Positions 1 through 5,214 are shown, counted from the first letter of the stretch. The stretch: 5,214 nucleotides of DNA from Fimbriimonadaceae bacterium (GCA_020849075.1 JADLGZ010000101.1:1-5214), one strand, 5' to 3'. The notes: generated by a model not told the origin, from the sequence alone. Numbers and translations are program-made.

Positions 1-23
1 CCTACCGACTAACCGACCCCCAG

Positions 24-1262
24 CTATCCCGTGGCTCTACGCCGCGCAATCCACCAGACTGCAAGGCCGGCGATCCAGATCGGGGAGAGGTAGACCAAGT
101 AGATCGCCACGCGGCCTAGGATCCTTCCGACAAATCCGAGGGCGTTGGAGGCGCCGGTGTTGCTATCGTCCCACCAGTTGGCATTGGGCTCATCTGGCTT
201 CACTACTTTTTCGCCGCTGAACTCGATTGAAAGTGTCGAGAGGGCGGCGAGGTCTTTCATGCGCTTGAGGGCGGCACGGAGACCTTCGCGTTCGGCTCGG
301 ACTTCATCGAGGCGCCGTCGCACTTCGAGCCGAGCCGCCGTGTTGCGCGTCGCGTTGAGCATACGGATGTACTCCTGCTCAGCGGCGGCGAGAGCCCGGG
401 TTCGGCCCTCGTGCTCGGCGATCTGCTGGGTCACGTCTTGGCCGCTCGAGGTCTGGCTCAGAATCTTGCCGTACTTCGAGAGCGACTTGTTCGCGATGTC
501 AAACTTGGCGGCCGGGATTCGGACTTCCAAGTAGGCATTCGCGGTTCCGTCGCCGTCGAGAGTGGATTCGGTCGAGACTACATAGCCACCTAGGCCCTGG
601 ACGAGGCTGATCGCTTCGTTTACGGACTTCGTGACATCAGGGACTTCGAGGCTGATCGAGCCGTTGTAGATGATGTCGCGGCCCGGGTTGGTCGGTATGC
701 TCGGTAGTTGTGGAGCTTGAGATCTCGCCTCTCCATCCGCCCTTTGCGGCCTTGACTTTGCCACACTGGCGTCAAAGTCACGTTGCTTGACTTCCGAGCC
801 AGCTCGGGCCCTGCCCCAGTCAGCAGGAGCCTCCTCAGGTTTGGCGTTGCCCGCGACCGATCCTTCCTGGGCGACCTCAGAAGATGGAGACTTTGCGTCA
901 CTCTTCGGGTCCTGATAGTACGCCTCGGTCTTTGGCGCAGCCATTTCAGCTGAACCACCATTCGAGAACGATGGCTCGACAATCGCGATTCCGATCAACA
1001 ATGCCGCGGCGACACCAGCGTAGGCCCACATGAAATTGGGCCTTCGAACGGGCTTCGCCACCTTTAGCCTGCGCAACAAAGCAGCCTTACCGGCTGGCTC
1101 GGGGGTCGCGGTGAGAGCGGCAAACTCCTCCTTCAGCGCGCGCAAGGCGGCAATCTCCTCGCGAACTTCTTCCGAAGAGGCGGCCGCGCGCTCTATCTCC
1201 TTCACTTGGTCGGCGTTCAATTCGCCGTCCACATAGGCTTTTAATTCTTCTTTCAGGTTCAT
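24..1262 (-). CDS. Membrane anti-sigma factor with DUF4349-like extracytoplasmic domain
   Basis: Probable anti-sigma factor for the ECF sigma gene it overlaps, 412 aa. Residues 1-50 (KAYVDGEL, then a charged helical stretch EEVREEIAALRALKEE) resemble the cytoplasmic anti-sigma fold of zf-HC2 proteins, but the usual HxxxCxxC zinc ligands are missing and the whole protein has no cysteine. TM1 is about residues 77-95, preceded by a basic stretch (RRLKVAKPVRR). A Pro/Ala/Ser-rich, low-complexity linker covers about 96-192. Residues 195-350 match DUF4349: IIYNGSISLEVPDV, GGYVVSTES, LEVRIPAAKF, DVTQQIAEHEGRTRAL, a coiled-coil stretch at about 282-338, and a final LSTLSIEF strand. TM2 is about 383-406, ending in basic WIARRR. 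Both termini are thus predicted cytoplasmic. The ATG overlaps the sigma stop codon and has its own good Shine-Dalgarno sequence. The DUF4349 ligand or function is unknown. The family call is firm; the anti-sigma role is inferred from position and N-terminus. Confidence 0.85.
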   Translation of the reverse strand: MNLKEELKAYVDGELNADQVKEIERAAASSEEVREEIAALRALKEEFAALTATPEPAGKAALLRRLKVAKPVRRPNFMWAYAGVAAALLIGIAIVEPSFSNGGSAEMAAPKTEAYYQDPKSDAKSPSSEVAQEGSVAGNAKPEEAPADWGRARAGSEVKQRDFDASVAKSRPQRADGEARSQAPQLPSIPTNPGRDIIYNGSISLEVPDVTKSVNEAISLVQGLGGYVVSTESTLDGDGTANAYLEVRIPAAKFDIANKSLSKYGKILSQTSSGQDVTQQIAEHEGRTRALAAAEQEYIRMLNATRNTAARLEVRRRLDEVRAEREGLRAALKRMKDLAALSTLSIEFSGEKVVKPDEPNANWWDDSNTGASNALGFVGRILGRVAIYLVYLSPIWIAGLAVWWIARRRATG

Positions 1263-1768
1263 AGGTCTTCCTCGCTGTTTAGTTGCTTGCGCAGGGCGAG
1301 AAACGCGTGGTGCAATCGGCTCTTGACGGTGCCCTCGGGAATCTCGATCATTTGAGCGATCTCGAGATAGCTGAAGCCATCCATTTCGTGCAGAATCACC
1401 ACCTCTTGGTGCTCGGGGCTGATCTTCTTCAGGGCTTGGGTGAGCCGCATGGCGGAAAGGTTAGGCGTACCCGATTGCGCTTGAAGCTCGATAATCTCGT
1501 CGAGGGGCAGGTCACGTTTTTCCTTTCGGCTCAGAGAGCGGCAGGTGTTGAGGGCGATTCCAAAGAGCCAGGTCTTGGCATCCGAATCGCCTCGGAAGGA
1601 AGAAGCACGCCGGAGCGCGGTGAGAAAGGTTTCTTGTGTGGCATCGGCCGCGAGTTCTCTTCCGACCCGTCGAAAACAAAATCGCCAAATCGCATCGTAA
1701 TGCGCTTCAGCCAATGTTTCAACGTCCAGGTGGACTGCGGTGCTTCGCCTTAGCATCTGTGTAAGCAT
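1259..1768 (-). CDS. ECF-family RNA polymerase sigma factor
   Basis: Sigma-70 family factor of the extracytoplasmic-function (RpoE-like) group, 169 aa, a normal length. Region 2 spans about residues 19-84, with ADATQETFLTAL (region 2.2, core RNA polymerase binding) and SFRGDSDAKTWLFGIALNTCRS (2.3-2.4, promoter melting and -10 recognition). Region 4 spans about 109-163, with LKKISPEHQEVVILHEMDG followed by the helix-turn-helix SYLEIAQMIEIPEGTVKSRLHHA (given here as the stretch 133-155) that reads the -35 box. Regions 1.1 and 3 are absent, as expected. Its TGA overlaps the ATG of the downstream membrane protein, the usual sigma/anti-sigma arrangement, so the factor is probably held inactive at the membrane until an envelope signal is received. 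The start at 1768 is chosen because GGAGG lies upstream, although 13 bases away. An internal ATG at 1756 (MLRRST) is a possible alternative and would leave region 2 intact. The ECF subgroup was not determined. Confidence 0.93.
   Translation of the reverse strand: MLTQMLRRSTAVHLDVETLAEAHYDAIWRFCFRRVGRELAADATQETFLTALRRASSFRGDSDAKTWLFGIALNTCRSLSRKEKRDLPLDEIIELQAQSGTPNLSAMRLTQALKKISPEHQEVVILHEMDGFSYLEIAQMIEIPEGTVKSRLHHAFLALRKQLNSEEDL
1267..1273 (-). promoter_or_regulatory. Shine-Dalgarno site of the anti-sigma gene
   Basis: On the minus strand GAGGAAG lies 4 bases before the ATG at 1262, inside the last codons of the sigma gene. It is the clearest ribosome-binding site in the window. With the ATGA stop/start overlap, it supports both this start codon and coupled translation of sigma and anti-sigma. 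Confidence 0.75.
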
Positions 1769-1773
1769 CTTGT

Positions 1774-1787
1774 TGGAGGCGCCTCCA
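1774..1787 (-). promoter_or_regulatory. 14-bp perfect palindrome covering the sigma gene ribosome-binding site
   Basis: TGGAGGCGCCTCCA reads the same on both strands. On the sigma mRNA the GGAGG in its 5' half is the only Shine-Dalgarno-like sequence before the ATG at 1768, and the CCTCC in its 3' half is fully complementary to it. A simple hairpin would have a strained loop, with perhaps 5 pairs and a 4-base loop, so the site could act by partly masking the ribosome-binding site, through RNA dimerisation, or as a DNA operator. The function is inferred; the symmetry is directly visible. Confidence 0.4.
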
Positions 1788-1796
1788 TGGTGATGA

Positions 1797-1821
1797 GTGT
1801 CGCGCTTTGCGAGATGCGTTC
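1797..1821 (-). promoter_or_regulatory. Candidate ECF-type promoter of the sigma/anti-sigma operon
   Basis: On the minus strand GAAC (1821-1818) is followed after 15 bases by CGACAC (1802-1797). This resembles the general ECF promoter pattern of a GAAC-containing -35 and a CGTC-like -10 spaced by about 15-16 bases. ECF factors often transcribe their own operon, so an autoregulatory promoter is expected here. Transcription would begin near 1790, just before the palindrome over the ribosome-binding site. The -10 match is imperfect and such short motifs occur by chance. Confidence 0.3.
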
Positions 1822-1848
1822 AAACCATTTTAGGTCGGGCAGAGAAAT

Positions 1849-1870
1849 GGGCGCGAGCAAGCTCGCGCCC
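1849..1870 (-). terminator. GC-rich hairpin after the hsp20 gene, probable terminator
   Basis: The arms GGGCGCGAGC and GCTCGCGCCC are perfect complements separated by AA. Folded, they give about 9 G/C-dominated pairs and a 4-base loop. The hairpin begins 21 bases beyond the hsp20 stop. On the minus strand it is followed by ATTTCTCT, a pyrimidine-rich but short U tract, so termination may be incomplete. It separates hsp20 from the sigma operon. It could instead be a copy of a dispersed intergenic repeat. Confidence 0.55.
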
Positions 1871-1891
1871 GGGCGGGGGTTGGATTGAGTA

Positions 1892-2326
1892 TTAGTTGTT
1901 GTTGGGCTCGCTGGTCTTGACTTGGATCGTCAGTGCCCGCGGCTTTACTTCGTCTCGGTGAGGGAATCGGACGGTTACGACGCCATTTTCGTGGGTCGCC
2001 ACCGCGTGCTCGCTGTCGATCGTGTCGGGAAGACGAACCGAGCGCGTGAACATACCGTAACCGACTTCTTGGCGATAGAACTTGGTTCCTTCGACAGTGG
2101 TCGTGGTCGCATGCTCGCCTCGAAGGGTGAGGACATCCTTTTCGATAGTGACCTCTAGGGCGTCTGGCGCGATGCCAGGCACTGACGCACGGACGAAGAA
2201 GTTGTCGCCATCGTCGAAGAGGTCAACGGGGATGAGCTGAGACTGTGGAGCGGTCTGCGTCTCGTCCCAAAGTTGGGAGAAGCGGCGAAACTCATTGAAG
2301 GGGTCAAAGCGAACTACTGTTTTCAT
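1892..2326 (-). CDS. hsp20: Small heat-shock protein, Hsp20/alpha-crystallin family
   Basis: ATP-independent holdase chaperone of 144 aa, a typical size. These cytoplasmic proteins form oligomers that bind unfolding proteins and pass them to DnaK/ClpB. The N-terminal arm begins MKTVVRFDPFNEF, a common Hsp20 opening. The alpha-crystallin domain covers about residues 32-127: IPVDLFDDGDNFFVRASVPGI at 32-52 (about), DALEVTIEKDVLTLRGE at 55-71, then the conserved ENGVVTVRFPHR at 113-124, equivalent to the family A-x(n)-GVL motif. The C-terminal I-x-I/V anchor is IQV at 134-136. The tail ends in three Asn codons. A longer frame opening with GTG at 2380 was rejected because its extra 18 residues have no family resemblance. 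No strong Shine-Dalgarno sequence precedes the chosen ATG (only GGTAAC). A HAIR-like inverted repeat lies 62 bases upstream, and a hairpin follows the stop. Confidence 0.95.
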   Translation of the reverse strand: MKTVVRFDPFNEFRRFSQLWDETQTAPQSQLIPVDLFDDGDNFFVRASVPGIAPDALEVTIEKDVLTLRGEHATTTTVEGTKFYRQEVGYGMFTRSVRLPDTIDSEHAVATHENGVVTVRFPHRDEVKPRALTIQVKTSEPNNN

Positions 2327-2388
2327 ATTTGTTACCGATGGGCCGAAGCCCAATGATCTATCCAACGCACATTCTTGCACTAAGGTTT

Positions 2389-2409
2389 CATGAGTCCTAG
2401 GGACTCATG
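2389..2409. promoter_or_regulatory. HAIR-like inverted repeat (candidate HspR operator) upstream of hsp20
   Basis: CATGAGT, seven bases, ACTCATG; the symmetry extends inward to 9-bp arms around a TAG centre. The described HspR operator HAIR has the form CTTGAGT-N7-ACTCAAG, so this site has the same arm length and spacing with one symmetric change per arm. HspR, a MerR-like repressor, is known to control hsp20-type genes in some bacteria, for example acr2 in Mycobacterium. On the minus strand TAGACA (2413-2408), a fair -35 box, overlaps one arm, and the repeat would fill the -35/-10 spacer; the matching -10 (TGAAAC) is poor. The site also lies about 20 bases upstream of the likely tRNA promoter. 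Which protein binds it is inferred. Confidence 0.55.
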
Positions 2410-2429
2410 TCTAGAAAGAGCAGGGGATG

Positions 2430-2457
2430 TAGATATGGTGCAAACGAGAGGTACAAT
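2430..2457 (+). promoter_or_regulatory. Candidate sigma-70-type promoter of tRNA-Leu
   Basis: TAGATA (2430-2435, four of six matches to TTGACA) and TACAAT (2452-2457, five of six matches to TATAAT) are spaced by 16 bases. Transcription would begin near 2464, about 8 bases before the mature tRNA end. The stretch between -10 and start is CTGCCC, G/C-rich as in many stable-RNA promoters under stringent control. The -35 match is only moderate. Confidence 0.5.
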
Positions 2458-2471
2458 CTGCCCGTTACCGT

Positions 2472-2557
2472 GCGCGGGTGGCGAAATTGGTAGACGCACT
2501 ACCTTGAGGTGGTAGCGCCCACAAAGCGTGCTGGTTCGAGTCCAGTCCCGCGCACCA
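2472..2557 (+). tRNA. tRNA-Leu, anticodon GAG
   Basis: A complete class II tRNA, 86 bases including an encoded 3' CCA (2555-2557), that reads the leucine codons CUC and CUU. The acceptor stem GCGCGGG/CCCGCGC (2472-2478 with 2547-2553) pairs perfectly, with discriminator A2554, as in leucine tRNAs. The D arm carries GGTAGA in its loop. The anticodon stem CTACC/GGTAG (2499-2503 with 2511-2515) encloses TTGAGGT, giving GAG at 2506-2508. A long variable arm (2516-2529) folds by CGC/GCG. The T arm (2530-2546) has TTCGAGT in its loop and four Watson-Crick pairs plus one G-T. No mismatch affects a conserved position. It is transcribed away from hsp20 and towards the pyrophosphorylase gene, whose stop codon is 7 bases away. 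Confidence 0.97.
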
Positions 2558-2564
2558 TTGAATC

Positions 2565-5066
2565 CTAAGTGTCGCCTTGCATCTCGGCGATCTTGGCCGC
2601 GAATTTCTTGACGATCCGTTCAGCTTCACTGTCGGACTCTGCCTCCGCTCGAACATGGAACACCTGCTCAACGGAATCAGGAATCACTAGGACCCAGGCA
2701 TTTCCATCAAACACCTTGATGCCATCCAGAAGCTCTACGTGGTCTACGCTCTGAAACTCCTCGGCGAGGCGACGCATGACCGTGCCTTTGACCTCCCAAG
2801 GGCACCGGACCTGTTCATATCCCATGTGGAACTCAGGAAGTTCATCCACAATTTGGCTAAGCGTCTTGCCCGTCTGTTGCAGCATCGCCAACAAGGTCGA
2901 AAATCCGTACATCGCATCAAATCCGGCATGAAACACCGGAAAGAGAAACCCGCCTCGCTCATCGCCAGCTAACGTCACCTTTGCCTGGACGCTAGTCTCT
3001 AAGAGTGCGCGGACATTGGCCTTGGTACGAATAATCGTCACGTTCCGTTCGGCCAGAAACTCCTCCAGCCGCGAGGGGGCCGTGATTGGCATCGCGATCG
3101 TTGGGTCCGTTGCTGTCTGAGCAATCAGAGCGGAAAAGACCGCCAGTAACTTGACGCCCTCAAGAATTCGCCCCTGGTTATCCACTATGGCCAGCCGCTC
3201 GCCTTCGTCAACGAATAGCACTCCCATGTCGTAGTTCAGGCTAGAAACAATTTGGCGCAGATTTCCAAGGTGTCTCGCCACGTCATCTTCGGAACGTGGT
3301 GCTAACCTAGCGTCATTGAAGCTATGAGAGTTGATCGCTTCAACCCCGCTCCGGGCAAGCATCTGAGGATAAATTGCGCTGATCGAGCTATAACCAAAAT
3401 CGCACGCAACCTTTAGGCTCTTGGCACTACCTGCCTTCGCGAGCAAGCGTTCAAAATCCGCTTGATACTCTTCAACCGCGCGGCTGGCGAGGGCAATGGA
3501 ACCCAAATCATCGGGATCAACGCGCACAAAATCTTCTCGGAAGAAAGCCGTTTCTACTTTTCGTTCCTGATTTCGACCCATGTACGCACCTCGTGAATCG
3601 AAGAACTCAATCAAGGTAACCCGGCTGTTGCCTGGAAGCTTTCGAACATAGGTAGCTCCGGCCGCCCCGCTAGCCCTCACAAAGTGACGCATGATTGGCA
3701 CTGCAGTTGACCTTAGGTCTAGGACTTCGCACCCCGTGCTCAGAAGGGCAGCCATCAGCGCACGCTTGGTCATACGGCTGCTACGGCTACTGTCCCGTCC
3801 CGTAACGACGGTAGAGCCTGGGCGTAGAGTCGTTCCGTATGCCGAACCTAAGCGAGCAGCAAAATCAGGCGTGATCTCGATATTCGATAGCCCGGCCACT
3901 CCCAACTCCCGGAACAGGGAACCGCGCCACTTGTTGCCCCAAACCAAGGACATCGTGACGGTTGATCCGCGCTCAATCACCTTATCGGGCCACAGCTTGA
4001 TCCTCGGCCGGATCGTACACCCAACATCCAGTAAGCAGCGATCGCCAATGACGGCATCCTCTCGAATGATGCAGTCGCGCTTGACGGTTACTCTGGATCC
4101 CAGTATCGCACTGTGAATCCCCACATGCGCACCGATATAATTTGAATCCCAGATCACGGAGCGCTCTACAATCGCACCTTCCTCGATGAGGGCATGGTCT
4201 CCGACCACACTGTATGGGCCAACGCGGGCGCCCTTTTTGACCTTGCAGTTTCTACCAATACAGACGGGAGGAACTAGGACGGCCCCGTCCTCAATAACCG
4301 AGTTTGCCCCGACCCAAACGCCAGGTTGACTTTCTGTTCCTGGCACCTCTAGCGAAGTGCTCCCGCTAAGGACATGCTCCTGAGCCTCTCGATATTGCCC
4401 GAGGTTCCCAACGTCGCACCAATATTCCTCCATGATGTAACCGAATATTGGTTTTCCTTGACGGAGAAGCTCCGGAAAGATGTCCTGAGACCAATCGTAG
4501 GCCTTTCCTGACTCCATCATATCGAAGACCTCTGGCTCAAGGATGTACATCCCTGTGTTCACCGTATCGCTAAACACTTCTGACCAACTCGGTTTTTCAA
4601 GAAAGCGCACGACACGTCCCTCGGCATCCGTAATTACGACGCCAAACTCCAACGGGGTCGGCACACGATAGAGAATTAGGGTGGCAAGGGCCCCTTTCTC
4701 TTTATGGAAGGCTATGGCCTTTGAGAGGTCACAGTCGGTCATCGCATCTCCGCTCACGATGAGGAATGTGTCGTCGCGCAATTGCCCTTCGGCCTTCTTT
4801 ACGCTGCCTGCCGTGCCTAGGGGAGCGTCCTCAACACTATATGTAATAGAGACTCCTTGATCTGATCCGTCATCAAAGGCGCTGGTGATCTCGTCGGCTA
4901 GGTAGTACAAAGTTGCAACGACCTCAGAGATTCCATGTCGCTTCAGGAGCTCAATGATGTGCTCCATGATTGGCCGGTTGGCCACGGGGACGAGCGGTTT
5001 TGGACGATTCGCCGTAATCGGTCTCAACCGAGACCCTTCGCCTCCCGCCATGACTACGGCTTTCAT
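2565..5066 (-). CDS. NDP-sugar pyrophosphorylase (mannose-1-phosphate guanylyltransferase type) fused to a phosphomannomutase-like domain
   Basis: An 833-aa cytoplasmic fusion protein of sugar-nucleotide synthesis. Residues 1-235 are a nucleotidyltransferase joining an NTP and a sugar-1-phosphate: GGEGSRLRP (8-16), PKP (22-24), SGDAMTD with metal ligand D107, FLEKP (155-159), NTG (170-172) and second metal ligand D218; all look intact. Residues about 248-372 are hexapeptide repeats of a left-handed beta-helix ([37 protein letters not shown]). Residues about 383-833 follow the four-domain phosphohexomutase plan, but each signature loop is altered: the TASHNP loop reads RKLPGN (475-480, Leu at the phosphoserine position), DGDxDR reads VDEGER (619-624), the sugar loop reads GDERGGF (701-707), and RPSGTEP reads IPDSVEQ (795-801). 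Mutase activity is therefore unlikely; a regulatory or structural role is inferred. The GDP-mannose assignment is by family habit; UDP- or dTDP-glucose is possible. The ATG has no Shine-Dalgarno sequence of its own and overlaps a short upstream ORF by ATGA. Confidence 0.93.
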   Translation of the reverse strand: MKAVVMAGGEGSRLRPITANRPKPLVPVANRPIMEHIIELLKRHGISEVVATLYYLADEITSAFDDGSDQGVSITYSVEDAPLGTAGSVKKAEGQLRDDTFLIVSGDAMTDCDLSKAIAFHKEKGALATLILYRVPTPLEFGVVITDAEGRVVRFLEKPSWSEVFSDTVNTGMYILEPEVFDMMESGKAYDWSQDIFPELLRQGKPIFGYIMEEYWCDVGNLGQYREAQEHVLSGSTSLEVPGTESQPGVWVGANSVIEDGAVLVPPVCIGRNCKVKKGARVGPYSVVGDHALIEEGAIVERSVIWDSNYIGAHVGIHSAILGSRVTVKRDCIIREDAVIGDRCLLDVGCTIRPRIKLWPDKVIERGSTVTMSLVWGNKWRGSLFRELGVAGLSNIEITPDFAARLGSAYGTTLRPGSTVVTGRDSSRSSRMTKRALMAALLSTGCEVLDLRSTAVPIMRHFVRASGAAGATYVRKLPGNSRVTLIEFFDSRGAYMGRNQERKVETAFFREDFVRVDPDDLGSIALASRAVEEYQADFERLLAKAGSAKSLKVACDFGYSSISAIYPQMLARSGVEAINSHSFNDARLAPRSEDDVARHLGNLRQIVSSLNYDMGVLFVDEGERLAIVDNQGRILEGVKLLAVFSALIAQTATDPTIAMPITAPSRLEEFLAERNVTIIRTKANVRALLETSVQAKVTLAGDERGGFLFPVFHAGFDAMYGFSTLLAMLQQTGKTLSQIVDELPEFHMGYEQVRCPWEVKGTVMRRLAEEFQSVDHVELLDGIKVFDGNAWVLVIPDSVEQVFHVRAEAESDSEAERIVKKFAAKIAEMQGDT

Positions 5067-5146
5067 GACCGTATTATGGTGATTCCTGACCCCGTTGTTT
5101 TTGCTAGTTCTCCTTCATTCTCCGGGTGTGGATGCAGTTTTTTCAT
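5063..5146 (-). CDS. 27-codon leader ORF translationally overlapping the pyrophosphorylase gene
   Basis: A short frame begins at ATG 5146 and encodes 27 residues, opening MKKLHPHPE and closing ITIIRS. Its TGA (5065-5063) overlaps the ATG of the large downstream gene (5066-5064) as ATGA. AAAGGG ends 4 bases before its ATG, whereas the downstream gene has no Shine-Dalgarno sequence. This arrangement is what translational coupling would produce. The peptide has no recognised domain, membrane segment or run of one amino acid, so an attenuation leader is not indicated. It may matter only as a ribosome-loading ORF. A 27-codon frame can also arise by chance, so conservation would be needed to call it a gene. 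Confidence 0.4.
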   Translation of the reverse strand: MKKLHPHPENEGELAKTTGSGITIIRS

Positions 5147-5154
5147 TTTTCCCT

Positions 5155-5182
5155 TTGAGAATTGTGCATGCCGTGCTATACT
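5155..5182 (+). promoter_or_regulatory. Sigma-70-type promoter reading out of the window
   Basis: TTGAGA (5155-5160, five of six to TTGACA), a 16-base spacer and TATACT (5177-5182, five of six to TATAAT). TG at 5174-5175 adds an extended -10. It is the strongest sigma-70 match in the window and directs transcription rightwards, divergent from the pyrophosphorylase gene. Initiation is predicted near G5189, 25 bases before the window ends, so its product is unseen. Its -35 lies next to the AAAGGG and ATG of the leader ORF on the other strand. Confidence 0.55.
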
Positions 5183-5188
5183 AACTTA

Positions 5189-5208
5189 GCCGAGGGAATG
5201 CCTCTGGC
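5189..5208 (+). other. Hairpin at the predicted 5' end of the outgoing transcript
   Basis: GCC-GAGG, loop GAATG, CCTC-T-GGC: seven pairs with one bulged T, starting at the base where the plus-strand promoter should initiate. It is followed by GCGAAAGC (5207-5214), which has the form of a GNRA-capped stem cut off by the window edge. This could be the start of a structured leader, riboswitch or small RNA. I do not recognise a known family, and only 26 bases are visible. Confidence 0.3.
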
Positions 5209-5214
5209 GAAAGC

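Noticed and set aside
1..23. A search for a terminator after the anti-sigma gene
   Set aside because: Only 23 bases remain and they show no convincing hairpin or U tract on the minus strand.
145..534. A 129-codon plus-strand frame opposite the DUF4349 region, rich in Arg and Ser
   Set aside because: Its composition is typical of the complement of a G+C-rich gene, it has no domain, and the minus-strand protein is well supported.
1283..1753. A 156-codon plus-strand frame opposite the sigma gene
   Set aside because: It is fully antisense to a clear ECF sigma factor, has no recognisable domain and comes from the codon bias of the real gene.
2327..2380. An 18-residue N-terminal extension of Hsp20 from a GTG at 2380
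   Set aside because: The extra residues do not resemble Hsp20 proteins, no ribosome-binding site precedes the GTG, and the internal ATG gives the family-typical MKTVVRFDPF start.
2389..2409. Reading the inverted repeat as CIRCE, the HrcA operator
   Set aside because: CIRCE is TTAGCACTC-N9-GAGTGCTAA; both the arm sequence and the spacing differ, whereas the HAIR form fits.
2389..2409. Reading the same repeat as a terminator
   Set aside because: It is upstream of both flanking genes, with no gene ending into it and no U tract on either side; a loop of 3 bases is also tight.
2465..2671. A 68-codon minus-strand frame whose product contains AGLDSNQ
   Set aside because: It runs through the antisense of tRNA-Leu. 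This peptide is a well-known false prediction produced by the complement of leucine-type tRNAs.
3691..4116. A 141-codon plus-strand frame inside the pyrophosphorylase gene
   Set aside because: It is antisense to the continuous 833-codon gene, shows no family resemblance and has no promoter or ribosome-binding site.
5161..5180. TATAGC (5180-5175) or CACAAT (5166-5161) on the minus strand as the -10 box of the pyrophosphorylase operon
   Set aside because: Each matches only four of six positions and has no acceptable -35 at 16-18 bases; the true promoter may lie beyond the window edge.

Overview
The window is a compact piece of bacterial chromosome of roughly 55% G+C (judged by eye). It holds four clear protein genes, all on the minus strand, one tRNA gene on the plus strand, and short intergenic gaps with recognisable control signals. 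No mobile element, CRISPR array or broken gene was seen. The lineage cannot be fixed from the sequence. A fused nucleotidyltransferase/hexapeptide/phosphomannomutase-like protein, an ECF sigma/anti-sigma pair ending in a DUF4349-type domain, a tRNA with encoded CCA and generally weak Shine-Dalgarno sites would fit a non-proteobacterial group such as Armatimonadota (Fimbriimonas-like), with Actinobacteria- or Chloroflexi-related lineages as alternatives. This assignment is an inference of low confidence.

Layout, in the direction of minus-strand transcription (right to left). At the right edge a 27-codon leader ORF (5063-5146) overlaps by ATGA the start of a large sugar-nucleotide synthesis protein (2565-5066). 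That protein has an intact NDP-sugar pyrophosphorylase domain, a left-handed beta-helix, and a phosphohexomutase-like half whose four signature loops are all altered. A plus-strand promoter (5155-5182) fires out of the window to the right. The tRNA-Leu(GAG) gene (2472-2557, plus strand) converges on the pyrophosphorylase gene with only 7 bases between them.

The tRNA gene shares a divergent intergenic region with a small heat-shock protein gene (1892-2326, minus). That region carries a perfect inverted repeat, CATGAGT-N7-ACTCATG, with the arm length and spacing of the HspR operator HAIR. The heat-shock gene is followed by a GC-rich hairpin (1849-1870). Then comes a two-gene operon: an ECF sigma factor (1259-1768) and, overlapping it by ATGA, its probable membrane anti-sigma factor (24-1262). 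The anti-sigma has a cysteine-free cytoplasmic domain, a transmembrane helix, a long extracytoplasmic linker, a DUF4349-like domain and a second transmembrane helix.

Read together, the left half looks like stress control: protein-folding stress through Hsp20 and a candidate HspR site, and envelope signalling through the sigma/anti-sigma pair. The right half is envelope or polysaccharide precursor synthesis. The points most worth checking are the HAIR-like operator, the coupled leader ORF, the degenerate mutase half and the zinc-less anti-sigma domain.
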